NCBI GenBank assembly: GCA_021733795.1
Contig: JAIPKB010000003.1
Coordinates: 1 to 64,000 of the forward strand
From: Akkermansiaceae bacterium
GTDB taxonomy: Bacteria > Verrucomicrobiota > Verrucomicrobiia > Verrucomicrobiales > Akkermansiaceae
Length of the DNA: 64,000 nt
Direction: 5' to 3'
Program-made: the position numbers and the translations under genes
In this document: positions 28,901 through 37,776 of the stretch, in pieces
Layout of the letters: each line of letters starts with the position of its first letter
Position numbering within the stretch: the first letter of the stretch is position 1
Notes under the pieces: generated by a model
What the model saw: the letters and a program-made list of their open reading frames with translations, nothing else
The model's database searches: none
Told to the model about the DNA's origin: nothing

Positions 28901-30097
28901 GCACCGGAAAGCGGAACCTACCGGTTTTCCACACGCACCAGCGGCGGGGTCCGCCTGTGGATCAATGGCGTGCAGGTCATCGACGACTGGAACGACCACA
29001 CGACCAAACTGTGGAACGACAGCGCCGAACTCACCATGACCGCTGGCCAGCGATACAGCCTGAAGATGGAGTATTTCCACAACACCGGGCCTGCCACCGC
29101 CCGGCTGTATTGGTATATGCCGTCCCGCAAAGCCTGCTCGATCATCCCCCAGGAGTTGCTCTATCCGGTGACAGGCGTGATCCTGACCGCTCCATCCAAC
29201 GGTGCCAGCTTCGGTCCGCCGGCGACGGTCACCCTCACGGCCGATGTCGCTGACGTGCCCGGCAAGGTGACAAAAGTAGCCTTCTATAACGGCACCACGA
29301 TGATCGGAACCGCCACCACTCCGCCCTATTCCATGGAATGGAAGAACGTTCCGGCGGGCTCCTATTGTCTAACAACAAAGGCGGCGGGAGGCAACGGGAA
29401 GGTCAGCACGTCCACCGCAGTGATGATCACGGTAGATGGCGACACGGTTCCCGTGACTTCCGGTCTGGTCTGCTGGTTGGATCCGTCATTCGGCATCTAC
29501 AAGGATGCCGACCAGCAGGTCCTGATCTGGAATGACCGGTCCGGCAACGGGCACCACGCGGTCCACAAGGAACACAACAGCCCGACTCTGGTGCAGAACG
29601 GGATCGCCTCGAAGCCGGTGGTCCGGTTCACCAGTGACTGCCGCACCCTGGTGAGCGGCAGGTTCTTTATCAAGGAGCAATACCTCGTCGTCCGTTCCCC
29701 ATCACCGACCTGGAGCAATGAGGGCTCGTTCATCGGGCGCGAATCGGGACGGGCCTCAAGCTACTTGCTGGATGGCACCGGCACCAGCGGCTTCAATCAA
29801 GATCAATTCCCGGCCGCGGTTTCCAAGAATGGATCCCCTGTTGCGCTGGCAAAATCGGCCACGGGCGGATATAGCCTTGGAACCATCACCGACTTCATGG
29901 TCCTCAAGATCACCGTCAATGACCAGGACACGAAGCCGACCAGCTACTTGCTCAGCGGCACTGACGGGGACCATTGGCTCTGCAAATTCGACCTCGCCGA
30001 GATCCTCTGCTACTCCAGAGCTCTAACGACCGAGGAGGAAGCCTCGGTCGGCGGCTATCTGGCGGCCAAATACGCCATCAAGACGACCTATCCGTGA
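25943..30097 (+). CDS. Secreted DUF6288 / HEAT / PA14 / LamG-like protein (full-length paralogue)
   Basis: A 1384-residue exported protein, a close paralogue of the first 1300 residues of the gene at 13864. They share the leader MNR.TTPLPIR. It has a signal peptide, a DUF6288-type region with start YNLGPTGMRGWI and CPKSAKIM, and the segment missing in the paralogue (KNGWGGADGSGAISALALL). HEAT-like repeats, a cadherin-like domain, PA14 (YYYDNKDF... RFSTRTSGGVRLWI), an Ig-like domain and a C-terminal LamG-like domain (NDRSGNGHHAV) follow. It ends after LamG, without the Ig, glycine-rich and C-terminal domains. The 205-bp gap upstream suggests its own promoter, though none is convincing. Its stop overlaps the next gene (GTGA). 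Glycan binding is likely; catalysis by the helical barrel is possible but unproven. Confidence 0.85.
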   Translation: MNRNTTPLPIRSLATAIPLALLFAMPAPLQAAVPKAAVPDLTVPDAAATIDKESRKWTYNLGPTGMRGWIYHAWSVTAEQDATTGFAPYQILVTTVADKTPAAGIMATDDVILGASAGGGAVPLFAADARKSLGWAIGAAEAGNGILKLKRWRAGVTSEVSIPLPVMGAYSDTAPFNCPKSAKIMANAAKSLQQKILKNGWGGADGSGAISALALLATGNPEYLPMLQTYARSLAPTDLDLERSGVSAWNCYNSIFLAEYYLLTNDAEVFHGLSEYVIYAAKHTSMFGTSGHGFSTVAPPGGWQTGGTHGSISWYGPVNQAGLAAQLTIVLGKQAGVKNPEIDPAIARAANFFGYYVNRGSIPYGEHQPYYGEHQLQGQSRTYYDHCSNGKDGLAAVMFACMGDKPLQTEYFTRMALAGFKGEQYGHTGQGFSYLWTALGAAMGGPQAAAEYLKQVRWDRDMKRRSDGSFVYEGGEQWAPGRGDDYWDDSYTYWGNPTAYYLLHAALPMKKLCITGKLVTPASQLSPKVVTNAVWAAEFTGRCGGYTKDQLVAALGEWDPIVRFNAATELSQRTADLPSLIPMLITMAENPANANQREAACTALGCMKATAAVPALTRRLADPDIWVRAKAAKALGQVNAAAAAAVPDMLEAFVKNVAPTYPFETGFNWSDPLQIANGYLAETLFNQLAGDTINADKNLLYPAVRAGIKQPAGMWRDNLSGFVRDRLTLADIVALAPDLFADAQTEGPCDRMFTAGPVGAAMAALSKHGIEEGIDISLGNVTYWGQLGAGALNSLPGYGEAARRALPGLYTYLAAWPPGDNNAPAIIKTINAIEASTTAPTLVNALPVANPLILITPANTAKPITLTGSSCRSDKVTCKVATQPAHGTLTGTAPNLTYTPEKGYQGMDRFTFTVTDSLTTSPPATVNLLVGTGGTGLRGYYYDNKDFTAPKVKQLDKAVDFDWDPAPPAKTLEADTYSVRWTGQVLAPESGTYRFSTRTSGGVRLWINGVQVIDDWNDHTTKLWNDSAELTMTAGQRYSLKMEYFHNTGPATARLYWYMPSRKACSIIPQELLYPVTGVILTAPSNGASFGPPATVTLTADVADVPGKVTKVAFYNGTTMIGTATTPPYSMEWKNVPAGSYCLTTKAAGGNGKVSTSTAVMITVDGDTVPVTSGLVCWLDPSFGIYKDADQQVLIWNDRSGNGHHAVHKEHNSPTLVQNGIASKPVVRFTSDCRTLVSGRFFIKEQYLVVRSPSPTWSNEGSFIGRESGRASSYLLDGTGTSGFNQDQFPAAVSKNGSPVALAKSATGGYSLGTITDFMVLKITVNDQDTKPTSYLLSGTDGDHWLCKFDLAEILCYSRALTTEEEASVGGYLAAKYAIKTTYP

Positions 30098-30870
30098 ACG
30101 CCTGCCGACATCCAGTTACTGGCATCGCGCGTGTGCCCAACCGTGGCATTGCCCTGGTCATCACGCTCACCCTGATGATCCTGCTCACCGTCATCGCCGT
30201 CGGACTGTTGACGCTGTCAAGCATCTCCCTGCGCGCGCCCAACCAATCCCGGGCGCTCGACACGGCGCGGCAGAATGCCCGGATCGCGTTGATGCTGGCC
30301 ATCGGAGAACTCCAGAGACATGCCGGCCAAGACCAGCGCATCACCGCCACTGCGGACATTGCCGGCGCCACGAACGGTCTGCCGCTCCCGGCGCCCCCCC
30401 CCTTCAACGACAAATCGATCAATAACCTTGCCAAGGGGCTCTCCGCCCTGCAACCCGGTACCCGCTACTGGACCGGCGTCTTCGCTAACAGAGACGGCCC
30501 CACCTCCATTTTCACCAAGACCCCCAGCCCCACCATCGTCCACTGGCTCGTCAGCGGCAACACCACCACCTACCCGAAAAGCAACCCCAGCATCTGCCCG
30601 TCCGATCCCACCTATGCCGTCGGTCGCGACGGAGCCGTGCGCCATACCACCCAAGCGGTGGTGCTGGTCGGCAAGAATTCCGTGGGTGACGGCCCTGCTA
30701 ATGTGGACCGTTACGTTGCCGTGCCACTGGTCAATGTCTTCGGCAAGGACTCCGCCAAGCCTGCAGGCAGATTCGCCTGGTGGGTGGGGGATGAAGGCGT
30801 CAAAGCCAAAATCAACGGTGACAACTCCTTCTTTCTTGTCTCTGACGGGTCTCGCAGCGGCTTCCTCTAA
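30094..30870 (+). CDS. PilX-like pseudopilin, probably C-terminally truncated
   Basis: A 258-residue protein starting at GTG 30094, which overlaps the upstream TGA. The N-terminus has a prepilin-like hydrophobic helix: GIALVITLTLMILLTVIAVG followed by LLTLSSISLR. This is the pattern of the PilX-type proteins of Verrucomicrobiota. The body contains the family segments ARIALMLAIGELQ, HWLVSG and RFAWWVGDEGVKAKIN. In relatives I know, the WWVGDEGVKA motif is followed by several hundred further residues; here the protein stops 16 residues later (SDGSRSGFL). It is either a truncated gene or a short variant. A nine-C run (30394-30402) interrupts the coding sequence and could slip. A role in type IV pilus-like or secretion assembly is inferred. 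Confidence 0.65.
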   Translation: MNACRHPVTGIARVPNRGIALVITLTLMILLTVIAVGLLTLSSISLRAPNQSRALDTARQNARIALMLAIGELQRHAGQDQRITATADIAGATNGLPLPAPPPFNDKSINNLAKGLSALQPGTRYWTGVFANRDGPTSIFTKTPSPTIVHWLVSGNTTTYPKSNPSICPSDPTYAVGRDGAVRHTTQAVVLVGKNSVGDGPANVDRYVAVPLVNVFGKDSAKPAGRFAWWVGDEGVKAKINGDNSFFLVSDGSRSGFL

Positions 30871-30947
30871 ATCATCACCCTGCGCCGCAGCCCCGACGCC
30901 CCCTGAAGGCACTGATCTCGAACACAACACCCCATGGAAAAATCACG

Positions 30948-33278
30948 ATGAGAACCAAGACAACCGCCGGCCTGCTAACAATAACTTTGGTTTTGTCAAC
31001 CGCCGTGACATTGCATGCCGCTACCGCGGACGCGGGCAACCCCAAAGGGAACCCGGCCGTCGCGGCGGCACTCGCGCCTTACAACGTCGTGTGGGACAGC
31101 CCGAGCAAGGATGCGCACGGCTCGATGCCGTTGGGCAACGGTGATGTCGGTATCAACGCCTGGGTCGAGGAAAATGGCGATCTGGTGCTTTATGTGAGCA
31201 AGACCGACGCCTGGGATGAAAACGCCCGCCTGTGCAAAATCGGGCGGGTGCGCGTGAAGTTCGATCCGCCGCTGATTCCCAAGGAAGACTTCCTGCAGGA
31301 ACTCAAGCTCACGGATGGCATCATCGAAATCTCCTCCAAGATCCAAAACCAACCATCCAAAATCCGCCTCTGGGTGGATGCCGGCCAACCGGTGGTGCGG
31401 GTGGACGCGGAGGCCTCGGTGCCTGTTCGCTGCCGTGCGGAGGTGGAATTGTGGCGTCTGCGCGAGCGGCCGTTAGATCCGCAGGAGGATTATGGATACG
31501 GCGACGCCAAGAGCCCGATTGCGGTGGCCAGCAAACTCACGGTCTTGCCTGATGTGGTAGTCGCCACCACCGCGCCACAGGTCGTCTGGTACCACCGCAA
31601 CACGCGCTCCCTCTATCCGGTGTGCCTGCAGGTGCAGCATCTGGAGTCTCTGAAGGATAAATTCACCGACCCGTTATTGAATCTAACATTCGGGGCGAGC
31701 CTGCGCGGCGTGGACATGGTCAAAGACGGGCAGAAGGCGATCAAATCCTCCAAGCCGGCCAAGCGCCAGCAATTGGCGGTGTGTGTTCTGGCGGAGCATG
31801 CGGCGACGCCCGACGCCTGGCTCGGGAACTTGGACAAGGTCGAGCAGACAGCGCTGCGTTCGGGTTTTGAGAAGTCGCTTCTAGCAACCACGGCGTGGTG
31901 GCAGGCGTTCTGGAACCGGAGCTGGGTGTTTGTCGAAGAGAATGCGGATGCGGCGAAAGTCGGTGGAGCCCCAACCGCCCACTCGCTGGTGACCCAGGGG
32001 TATGTGTTGCAGCGCTTCATGAATGCCTGTTCCGGCCGTGGCGGCTCGCCCATCAAATTCAACGGTTCGATCTTCTGTGTGGAGAAGTCCCCGGGGGCCT
32101 CACCCACCACTGCCGACGGCGATCCCGACTGGCGCAACTGGGGCGGCTCTTATTGGTTCCAGAACACCCGCCTGTCCTATTGGCCGATGCTCGCCAGCGG
32201 CGATTTCGACATGTTGGACCCGTGGTTCCGCATGTATCGCGACGCCCTGCCTCTGAGCAAGGCCCGCATGCAGGAGATCTACAAATTCAAGAATGCCGCC
32301 TCGTTCCAGGAAACCATGAACTTCTGGGGCATGCCTAACAATAGAGACTACGGCTGGACCCACGCCGGTCCCGAACCCGGCAATGTCTGCATCCACCGCT
32401 ATTGGAGCGGAGGCATGGAACTCACCGCCTTCATGCTCGACCTCTACGATTTCAAACAGGACCCGCAGTTCGTCAAGGACACGCTCGTCCCGCTGGCCGA
32501 TCCCATCATCTCCTTCTATGACCAATATTGGCAGAAACGCGACCCTGACGGAAAAATCATCTTCGACCCCGCGCAGTCGCTAGAGGCCATGCCATGGACG
32601 ATCAATCCGATGCCTGAGGTTGCCGGCCTGCGCTTCATCCTGCCGCGGCTGTTAGCCCTGCCCATGACCCTCACCACCGACACCCAGCGCACCCGCTGGG
32701 CACGGATGCTCAAGGCGATGCCACCGCTGCCGGTCGCCGAGGTCAAGGGCGTCAAACTCCTGCGCCCCTCGGCCCAATCGGGTGTCGAGGCGTCAGAAAA
32801 CCCTGAATTGTATGCGGTGTTTCCCTATCGGCTCTTCGGGGTGGGCAAGCCGGATCTCGACCTCGCCCGCACGACCTATAACAAGCGCTTCTCCCGTAAT
32901 AACTTCGGCTGGTGCCAGGACAGCATTCAGGCTGCCTGCCTCGGCCTCGGCGAGGAGGCCGCCAAACAGGTGAGCGAGCGAGCCAAGCGCATCAATGGCG
33001 GTTACCGCTTCCCGGCGATGTGGACCGGCTTCGACTCGATCCCCGACCAGGACCATGGCGCCAACATCCTCACCACCCTGCAAGCCATGTTGCTCCAAGC
33101 CGATGGCAATAAGATCTATGTCCTACCAGCCTGGCCCAAGCACTGGGATTGCGAGTTCAAACTCCACGCGCCATTCGGCACCACCGTGACCGGCGTGCTC
33201 AAAGCAGGCGAATTGGAGAAACTAACAGTCACCCCGGAGACGCGCGCCAAGGACGTGGTCAACATGCTCGGGAAATGA
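30948..33278 (+). CDS. DUF5703 / GH95-like glycoside hydrolase
   Basis: A 776-residue exported protein (signal peptide LLTITLVLSTAVTLHA). The N-terminal domain is DUF5703-like: NVVWDSPSKDAHGSMPLGNG and DLVLYVSKTDAWDEN. The rest looks like an (alpha/alpha)6 barrel (GSYWFQNTRLSYWPML, IHRYWSGGMELTAFMLDLYD) and a C-terminal beta domain. GH95 enzymes are alpha-L-fucosidases or alpha-L-galactosidases; this relative is more distant and its specificity is unknown. It fits the two GH29-type genes at the end of the window, which also point to fucose. It lies 23 bp before an SGNH esterase gene, consistent with one transcript. Confidence 0.75.
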   Translation: MRTKTTAGLLTITLVLSTAVTLHAATADAGNPKGNPAVAAALAPYNVVWDSPSKDAHGSMPLGNGDVGINAWVEENGDLVLYVSKTDAWDENARLCKIGRVRVKFDPPLIPKEDFLQELKLTDGIIEISSKIQNQPSKIRLWVDAGQPVVRVDAEASVPVRCRAEVELWRLRERPLDPQEDYGYGDAKSPIAVASKLTVLPDVVVATTAPQVVWYHRNTRSLYPVCLQVQHLESLKDKFTDPLLNLTFGASLRGVDMVKDGQKAIKSSKPAKRQQLAVCVLAEHAATPDAWLGNLDKVEQTALRSGFEKSLLATTAWWQAFWNRSWVFVEENADAAKVGGAPTAHSLVTQGYVLQRFMNACSGRGGSPIKFNGSIFCVEKSPGASPTTADGDPDWRNWGGSYWFQNTRLSYWPMLASGDFDMLDPWFRMYRDALPLSKARMQEIYKFKNAASFQETMNFWGMPNNRDYGWTHAGPEPGNVCIHRYWSGGMELTAFMLDLYDFKQDPQFVKDTLVPLADPIISFYDQYWQKRDPDGKIIFDPAQSLEAMPWTINPMPEVAGLRFILPRLLALPMTLTTDTQRTRWARMLKAMPPLPVAEVKGVKLLRPSAQSGVEASENPELYAVFPYRLFGVGKPDLDLARTTYNKRFSRNNFGWCQDSIQAACLGLGEEAAKQVSERAKRINGGYRFPAMWTGFDSIPDQDHGANILTTLQAMLLQADGNKIYVLPAWPKHWDCEFKLHAPFGTTVTGVLKAGELEKLTVTPETRAKDVVNMLGK

Positions 33279-33300
33279 ATTTGAAAATCAACAACCATCC

Positions 33301-34401
33301 ATGAAAACACCATCTAGCAAACTGTGGTTCACGCTTGTCATCGTACTGCTGGCAGCCGGAACCCGCCTTCACGCCCAGGACGCCAAAGCCTCCCTGGCCC
33401 TGACGTCCCCGGTTTCCTGCCAGGTGTTCCAGCGCGGCAGGACGGAGCAGGCGGCTATCCTGATAGAAGGAACCCTCAGCGAAAAAGCCGATGTGATCGA
33501 AGCCATGCCCGGTTTGGCACCTGACGCAGAACGCGGCACGCCCGGACAATGGGTCGCCATCACGCCGAAGGGGCAGACGGTTTCTGGAAAATTCACCGGG
33601 CGCCTCACCTTGCCCGCCGGCGGCTGGTATCAGGTGAGGGTGCGCGCCCGGACAGGCAACCGGATGATCGCGGAGCAGTCAGTGGACAAGGTGGGCGTCG
33701 GCGAGGTGTTCGTCACGGCCGGGCAGTCCAATTCCGCCAACTTCGGCAGCCCGCAGCAAAAGGCCAAGGACGGGCGCGTGGTCTATTTTGATGGCAAGGC
33801 GTTTGTGCACGCACAGGACCCCATTCCAGGCGGTTGTGGCGGCGGCGGCAGTCCGTGGGCTTTGTTGGGTGACCGCATTGCGGCATCGCAGCAGGTTCCT
33901 GTTTGTTTCCGCTCCGCCTCTCTGAACTGGACCGAGGTCAAGGCCTGGCTCCCGCCGGATACCGAACTCTATAAAAATCTCTCATCCTGTGTGCAGGCCT
34001 TCGGCAAGGACGGTCTGCGTGCCGTGCTCTGGCACCAGGGAGAAAGTGACACCCTGGTTAGCACTTCCGCCGAGACCTACTGCGAGCGCATCAAAACCAT
34101 CGTCGAAGCACTCAGCAAGGACGCCGGCTATCCGTTGCCGTGGCTCGTCGCCCAGGCGTCCTTCCATCCGGGGTCCCAGGCCCCGGCTCAAGCCGAGGTG
34201 GCCAAGGGACAGCAATTGTTATGGTCCGAAAAGATTTGCTTCCAAGGGCCAAACACCGATGATCTGCTAGGGGCGGAATACCGGCACGACGGCGTACACT
34301 TCAACCAGAAGGGCCTCGACAAACACGCAGAGCGGTGGCATGACGCACTGAGTCGCGCGTTCAAGTGGAAAACCGCGGCGAGCGGTACCAAAACCCCTTG
34401 A
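33301..34401 (+). CDS. SGNH-family carbohydrate O-acetylesterase (sialate O-acetylesterase-like)
   Basis: A 366-residue exported esterase. After the signal peptide (~1-25) comes an Ig-like domain (~28-130) and an SGNH domain. Catalytic residues visible: Ser143 in TAGQSNS and the DGVH box with Asp330 and His333. LWHQGESD is the conserved third block. It is closely related to the N-terminal part of the SGNH-ThuA fusion at 53693, which shares GVG(E/D)(V/I)F and (L)WHQGESD. It likely removes acetyl groups from oligosaccharides in the periplasm or outside. The start has no obvious Shine-Dalgarno site. Confidence 0.85.
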   Translation: MKTPSSKLWFTLVIVLLAAGTRLHAQDAKASLALTSPVSCQVFQRGRTEQAAILIEGTLSEKADVIEAMPGLAPDAERGTPGQWVAITPKGQTVSGKFTGRLTLPAGGWYQVRVRARTGNRMIAEQSVDKVGVGEVFVTAGQSNSANFGSPQQKAKDGRVVYFDGKAFVHAQDPIPGGCGGGGSPWALLGDRIAASQQVPVCFRSASLNWTEVKAWLPPDTELYKNLSSCVQAFGKDGLRAVLWHQGESDTLVSTSAETYCERIKTIVEALSKDAGYPLPWLVAQASFHPGSQAPAQAEVAKGQQLLWSEKICFQGPNTDDLLGAEYRHDGVHFNQKGLDKHAERWHDALSRAFKWKTAASGTKTP

Positions 34402-34462
34402 TCCGCCCGCGCTTTGCATCTGACAGTTTAAGGCCAATTTGTAACGGGCAAGAAACCACACC

Positions 34463-36334
34463 ATGATACAACAAGCAAAGAGGAGCGCCACCTGGTGTCT
34501 GACGATCCTGTTGGCAGTGGGGGCCATCAGCCAGGCGGAACCCGCCGCTCCCCCCCCCGGTGACCCTTATGGAATCATGCGCAAACCGCTCCCGGCCAAC
34601 GTGGTCGTCCTGACCTTCGATGATGCCAGCCTGAGCCATGCGACGGTTGTCGCTCCGTTGCTGAAAAAATTCGGGTTCGGCGGCACGTTCTACGTTTCGG
34701 ACGCGTTTGGTTTTGGCACGCGCAAGGACTGGTACATGACCTGGGAGCAGATCAAATCCCTCAAGGACGCCGGCTTCGAAATCGGCAATCACACGCTCGG
34801 CCACGGGCAGTTGGGAGCCACCGGCCTGGATGGCTGCCTCGCGGGACTCATGGGGATCGAGAAACCATGCCTGGCCCACCATATTGCCAAACCCACGACC
34901 TTCTGCTGGCCGTTCTACAGCGTGAATAACAAGTTTCTCCCTGTGCTAACAGAAAATGGCTACAGCTTCGCCAGAGGAGGCCATGAACGCCCCTACCTAC
35001 CGACCCTCGACAATCCGTTAGATGCGCCGTCCTTCACGATCATGGCCAACACTCCGGCGGACTCCTTCTCCGCCGCCGTCAAACAGGCCACCCCGGGGCG
35101 GGTCGTCATTTTCACCTTTCACGGCGTGCCCGATCTGGAACATCCGTCGGTCGGTGTGGAGCCGGCCCGCTTTACCGAGTTGATGCAACAGTTGAAGGAC
35201 AACCAATGCACGGTGATCGCCATGCGCGATCTGGCCGCCTATGTGGACACGGCGAAAGCGGCCCAGTTGCTGACGCGCATGATGTGTTATCCCTGGGGCG
35301 GCCGCGGTCCGTCATGGGGATGGGTCACACGTAAGGACAACCGGCTCTATCTCTGCGTCGACAAACTTCCCGGCGATCGCAAGCTGACCTTGCCCGGCAT
35401 GACCACCAAAATCGCAGCCGCTTGTTTTCTGGCAGACCCGAAGCAAAAACCGCTGGCCATATCCAAAACCGACGCCGGCCCCCAGGCCATTACCGTGCCG
35501 GGATTCCCGACCGCGGCTTTTGGTGAGAACCCCACGGTGATTGTCGCCACCCTGCAAGGGGGCCCGGTCGCCACCCTGTTGGACTTCGTCTTCCCGGGCC
35601 TGCCCGCCGCCACCATTGCCGGCAACGAGATTCGCGTGCATGTTCCGCGGACCGTCGATCTAATGAAACTCGCGCCCACCTACCGCACGGGTTCGCCGCT
35701 GGTCAAAGGCGCACCGGCGTCCGGATCTATCAACGACTTCACCAAGCCCCAAACCTATACCATCACCGCCCCGGATGGTTCTTCCCGGGCCTACGTCGTG
35801 ACGGTCACTCCGACCATGGGAGTGGTCGGACTCTCCAATCCCAGTTTTGAGACCTTTGACGTCTTGAACGAGCAGGACGACACTTTCGGCAGAAATCCCA
35901 GCGGCACGGGGTGGACTTTCAAACAAGCGAAGGAAGGCGACGAGGTGGGCATCAACCTGGTCACCGGTGGCCCGATCTTCGCCCCGCCCGCCCCGGATGG
36001 CACGTCGCACAGTGCGTTCATGCGCGGTGCCGGCAACGGCATCTCGCAGGTGGTCATGTTCGATCCCGGTGAATATACGCTCAGCTTCGATGCGGTGAAA
36101 CGCAATGGCTATGGGACGGACGCCACTCCCGTAACCGTGAGTATCGATGGCAAGCCCGTGCTTTCTCTGCAGGCGTCCCAGATCAACGACAAGTGGAACA
36201 CATACACCGCGCCGGCTTTCGCCGTCGCTGCCGGCGCCCACGCGCTCGCCTTCACCCTTGGAGAAGGTGAGAGCATGGACCTGATAGACAATGTGGTGAT
36301 TGGAAGAGTGACCCAAAAGCAAACCCTCAAATGA
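34463..36334 (+). CDS. CE4-type polysaccharide deacetylase with C-terminal binding domains
   Basis: A 623-residue exported protein. The NodB/CE4 domain spans ~35-260: motif TFDD (Asp53, Asp54), metal-binding NHTLGH (His110, His114) and a FTFHGV strand. A DUF5018-like strand domain (~365-450, AYVVTVTP end) and a beta-sandwich (~455-615, GLSNPSFETFD to LIDNVVIG) follow. CE4 enzymes remove N- or O-acetyl groups from polysaccharides with a divalent metal; the attached domains suggest action on an insoluble or extracellular glycan. A nine-C run (34550-34558) lies just after the signal peptide codons. It is 61 bp downstream of one SGNH esterase gene and 13 bp upstream of another. Confidence 0.82.
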   Translation: MIQQAKRSATWCLTILLAVGAISQAEPAAPPPGDPYGIMRKPLPANVVVLTFDDASLSHATVVAPLLKKFGFGGTFYVSDAFGFGTRKDWYMTWEQIKSLKDAGFEIGNHTLGHGQLGATGLDGCLAGLMGIEKPCLAHHIAKPTTFCWPFYSVNNKFLPVLTENGYSFARGGHERPYLPTLDNPLDAPSFTIMANTPADSFSAAVKQATPGRVVIFTFHGVPDLEHPSVGVEPARFTELMQQLKDNQCTVIAMRDLAAYVDTAKAAQLLTRMMCYPWGGRGPSWGWVTRKDNRLYLCVDKLPGDRKLTLPGMTTKIAAACFLADPKQKPLAISKTDAGPQAITVPGFPTAAFGENPTVIVATLQGGPVATLLDFVFPGLPAATIAGNEIRVHVPRTVDLMKLAPTYRTGSPLVKGAPASGSINDFTKPQTYTITAPDGSSRAYVVTVTPTMGVVGLSNPSFETFDVLNEQDDTFGRNPSGTGWTFKQAKEGDEVGINLVTGGPIFAPPAPDGTSHSAFMRGAGNGISQVVMFDPGEYTLSFDAVKRNGYGTDATPVTVSIDGKPVLSLQASQINDKWNTYTAPAFAVAAGAHALAFTLGEGESMDLIDNVVIGRVTQKQTLK

Positions 36335-36347
36335 TTGAAGTACCTGT

Positions 36348-37742
36348 ATGAAAACCACCCGCATGTTTAACTCACTCATCAGCACGGCTCTTTTATCGGC
36401 CGGCTCGATAGGCGTCCTCATCCCGAACGCATCCGCGGAGGTGCGACTGCCCCGTCTCCTCAGCGACAACATGGTGCTCCAGCGCGACCTGCCGATTCCA
36501 ATCTGGGGCTGGGCAGATCCCAATGAGAAAGTGACGGTGCGTCTTGGGAAATCTTCAGTTTCCACCACCGCGGGTGCCGATGGCCAATGGTCGGTCAAGC
36601 TGCCCAAACTGCCGGCGGGCGGACCCTGTCAGATGACGGTGACCGGGACAAACACGCTCACACTCAGCCATATTCTGATAGGCGAGGTCTGGGTCTGCGC
36701 CGGCCAGTCGAACATGGCCAAGCCGATTGGCCTCCATCCTGGCCAACAACCGTGTGTCAATTACGAAAAGGAGATTGCCGCGGCCGGCTATCCGCAGATC
36801 CGGCTGATGGAAGTTCCTCCGGAAAATCCACGGACTCCTGCCGATGACATCGCCGGTGCCCAATGGCTGGTGTGCTCGCCGCAGAACATCGTGGTCAAAC
36901 GCGGTGACGGTCATGGGTATTCCGCCTGTGCCTATTTCTTCGGCCGCGAACTTCACAAGGAACTCAAAGTGCCCATCGGCCTGATTGCCGCGAGCGTCGG
37001 CGGTTGCCCGTGTGAGCCGTTCACCCCGCCCGCCGGTGACCGCTGGATGGGCATGATCCACCCGTTGACACCCTTTGGCATCCGTGGCGCGATTTGGTAT
37101 CAGGGCGAATCCAATCTGGCAGACGGCATGCAGTATCATGACAAGATGAAAACCCTCATCACCGGCTGGCGCAGGGCCTGGGCGCAAGGCGATTTCCCGT
37201 TCCTATATGTTCAGGTTGCGCTGTCCAAATACACCGACGATGTCGAAATGGCACCGCGCCTGTGGGAGGCCCAGACGGCCACGCTGGACGTCCCCAATAC
37301 CGGCATGGTGGTCACCCATGATATCAGCAGTTATCCCGACTGCCATGCCCTCAACAAACAGGAGGTCGGCCGCCGCCTCGCCCTCTGGGCACTCGCCAAA
37401 ACCTACAAAAACTCCAACCTGGTCTATTCAGGTCCTATCTACAAATCCATGGCCGCCGCTCCCGGATCAGGACCGGCCAAAATCCGCGTCCAGTTCGACT
37501 CCGCCGGCACCGGACTGGCCAGCCGCGACGGCAAGCCGCTCAATCATTTCACCATCGCCGGTGAGGACAGGAAATTCGTCGAGGCCAAGGCCGCTATCGA
37601 CGGCATGAGCGTGCTGGTCTGGAGCGACGCCGTGCCCAAGCCGGTCGCTGTCAGATTCGGGTGGCGCCAGGATGCGGATCCGAACCTCATGAACAAGGAA
37701 GGCCTGCCCGCATCCTGTTTCCGCACCGACAAGTGGAACTGA
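36348..37742 (+). CDS. Sialate O-acetylesterase family protein (SGNH/DUF303)
   Basis: A 464-residue exported protein with a typical sialate-O-acetylesterase architecture. The N-terminal beta domain starts VRLPRLLSDNMVLQRDLPIP; the SGNH core has WVCAGQSNM (Ser121), IWYQGESN and the C-terminal DCHALNKQEVGRRLALWAL (Asp331, His333). Family members act on acetylated sialic acids but also on acetylated hexoses and deoxyhexoses in plant and algal glycans, so the name does not imply sialic acid. It has a normal signal peptide and is transcribed directly after the CE4 gene. Confidence 0.88.
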   Translation: MKTTRMFNSLISTALLSAGSIGVLIPNASAEVRLPRLLSDNMVLQRDLPIPIWGWADPNEKVTVRLGKSSVSTTAGADGQWSVKLPKLPAGGPCQMTVTGTNTLTLSHILIGEVWVCAGQSNMAKPIGLHPGQQPCVNYEKEIAAAGYPQIRLMEVPPENPRTPADDIAGAQWLVCSPQNIVVKRGDGHGYSACAYFFGRELHKELKVPIGLIAASVGGCPCEPFTPPAGDRWMGMIHPLTPFGIRGAIWYQGESNLADGMQYHDKMKTLITGWRRAWAQGDFPFLYVQVALSKYTDDVEMAPRLWEAQTATLDVPNTGMVVTHDISSYPDCHALNKQEVGRRLALWALAKTYKNSNLVYSGPIYKSMAAAPGSGPAKIRVQFDSAGTGLASRDGKPLNHFTIAGEDRKFVEAKAAIDGMSVLVWSDAVPKPVAVRFGWRQDADPNLMNKEGLPASCFRTDKWN

Positions 37743-37776
37743 CAGCCGCGTTATTCTGGCAATATAGACAAATCTC

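Noticed and set aside
32331-32342. GCCTAACAAT resembling an integron attC core
   Set aside because: It lies inside the DUF5703/GH95-like coding sequence and has no matching partner core or spaced inner boxes; other CTAACAA sites are likewise intragenic.
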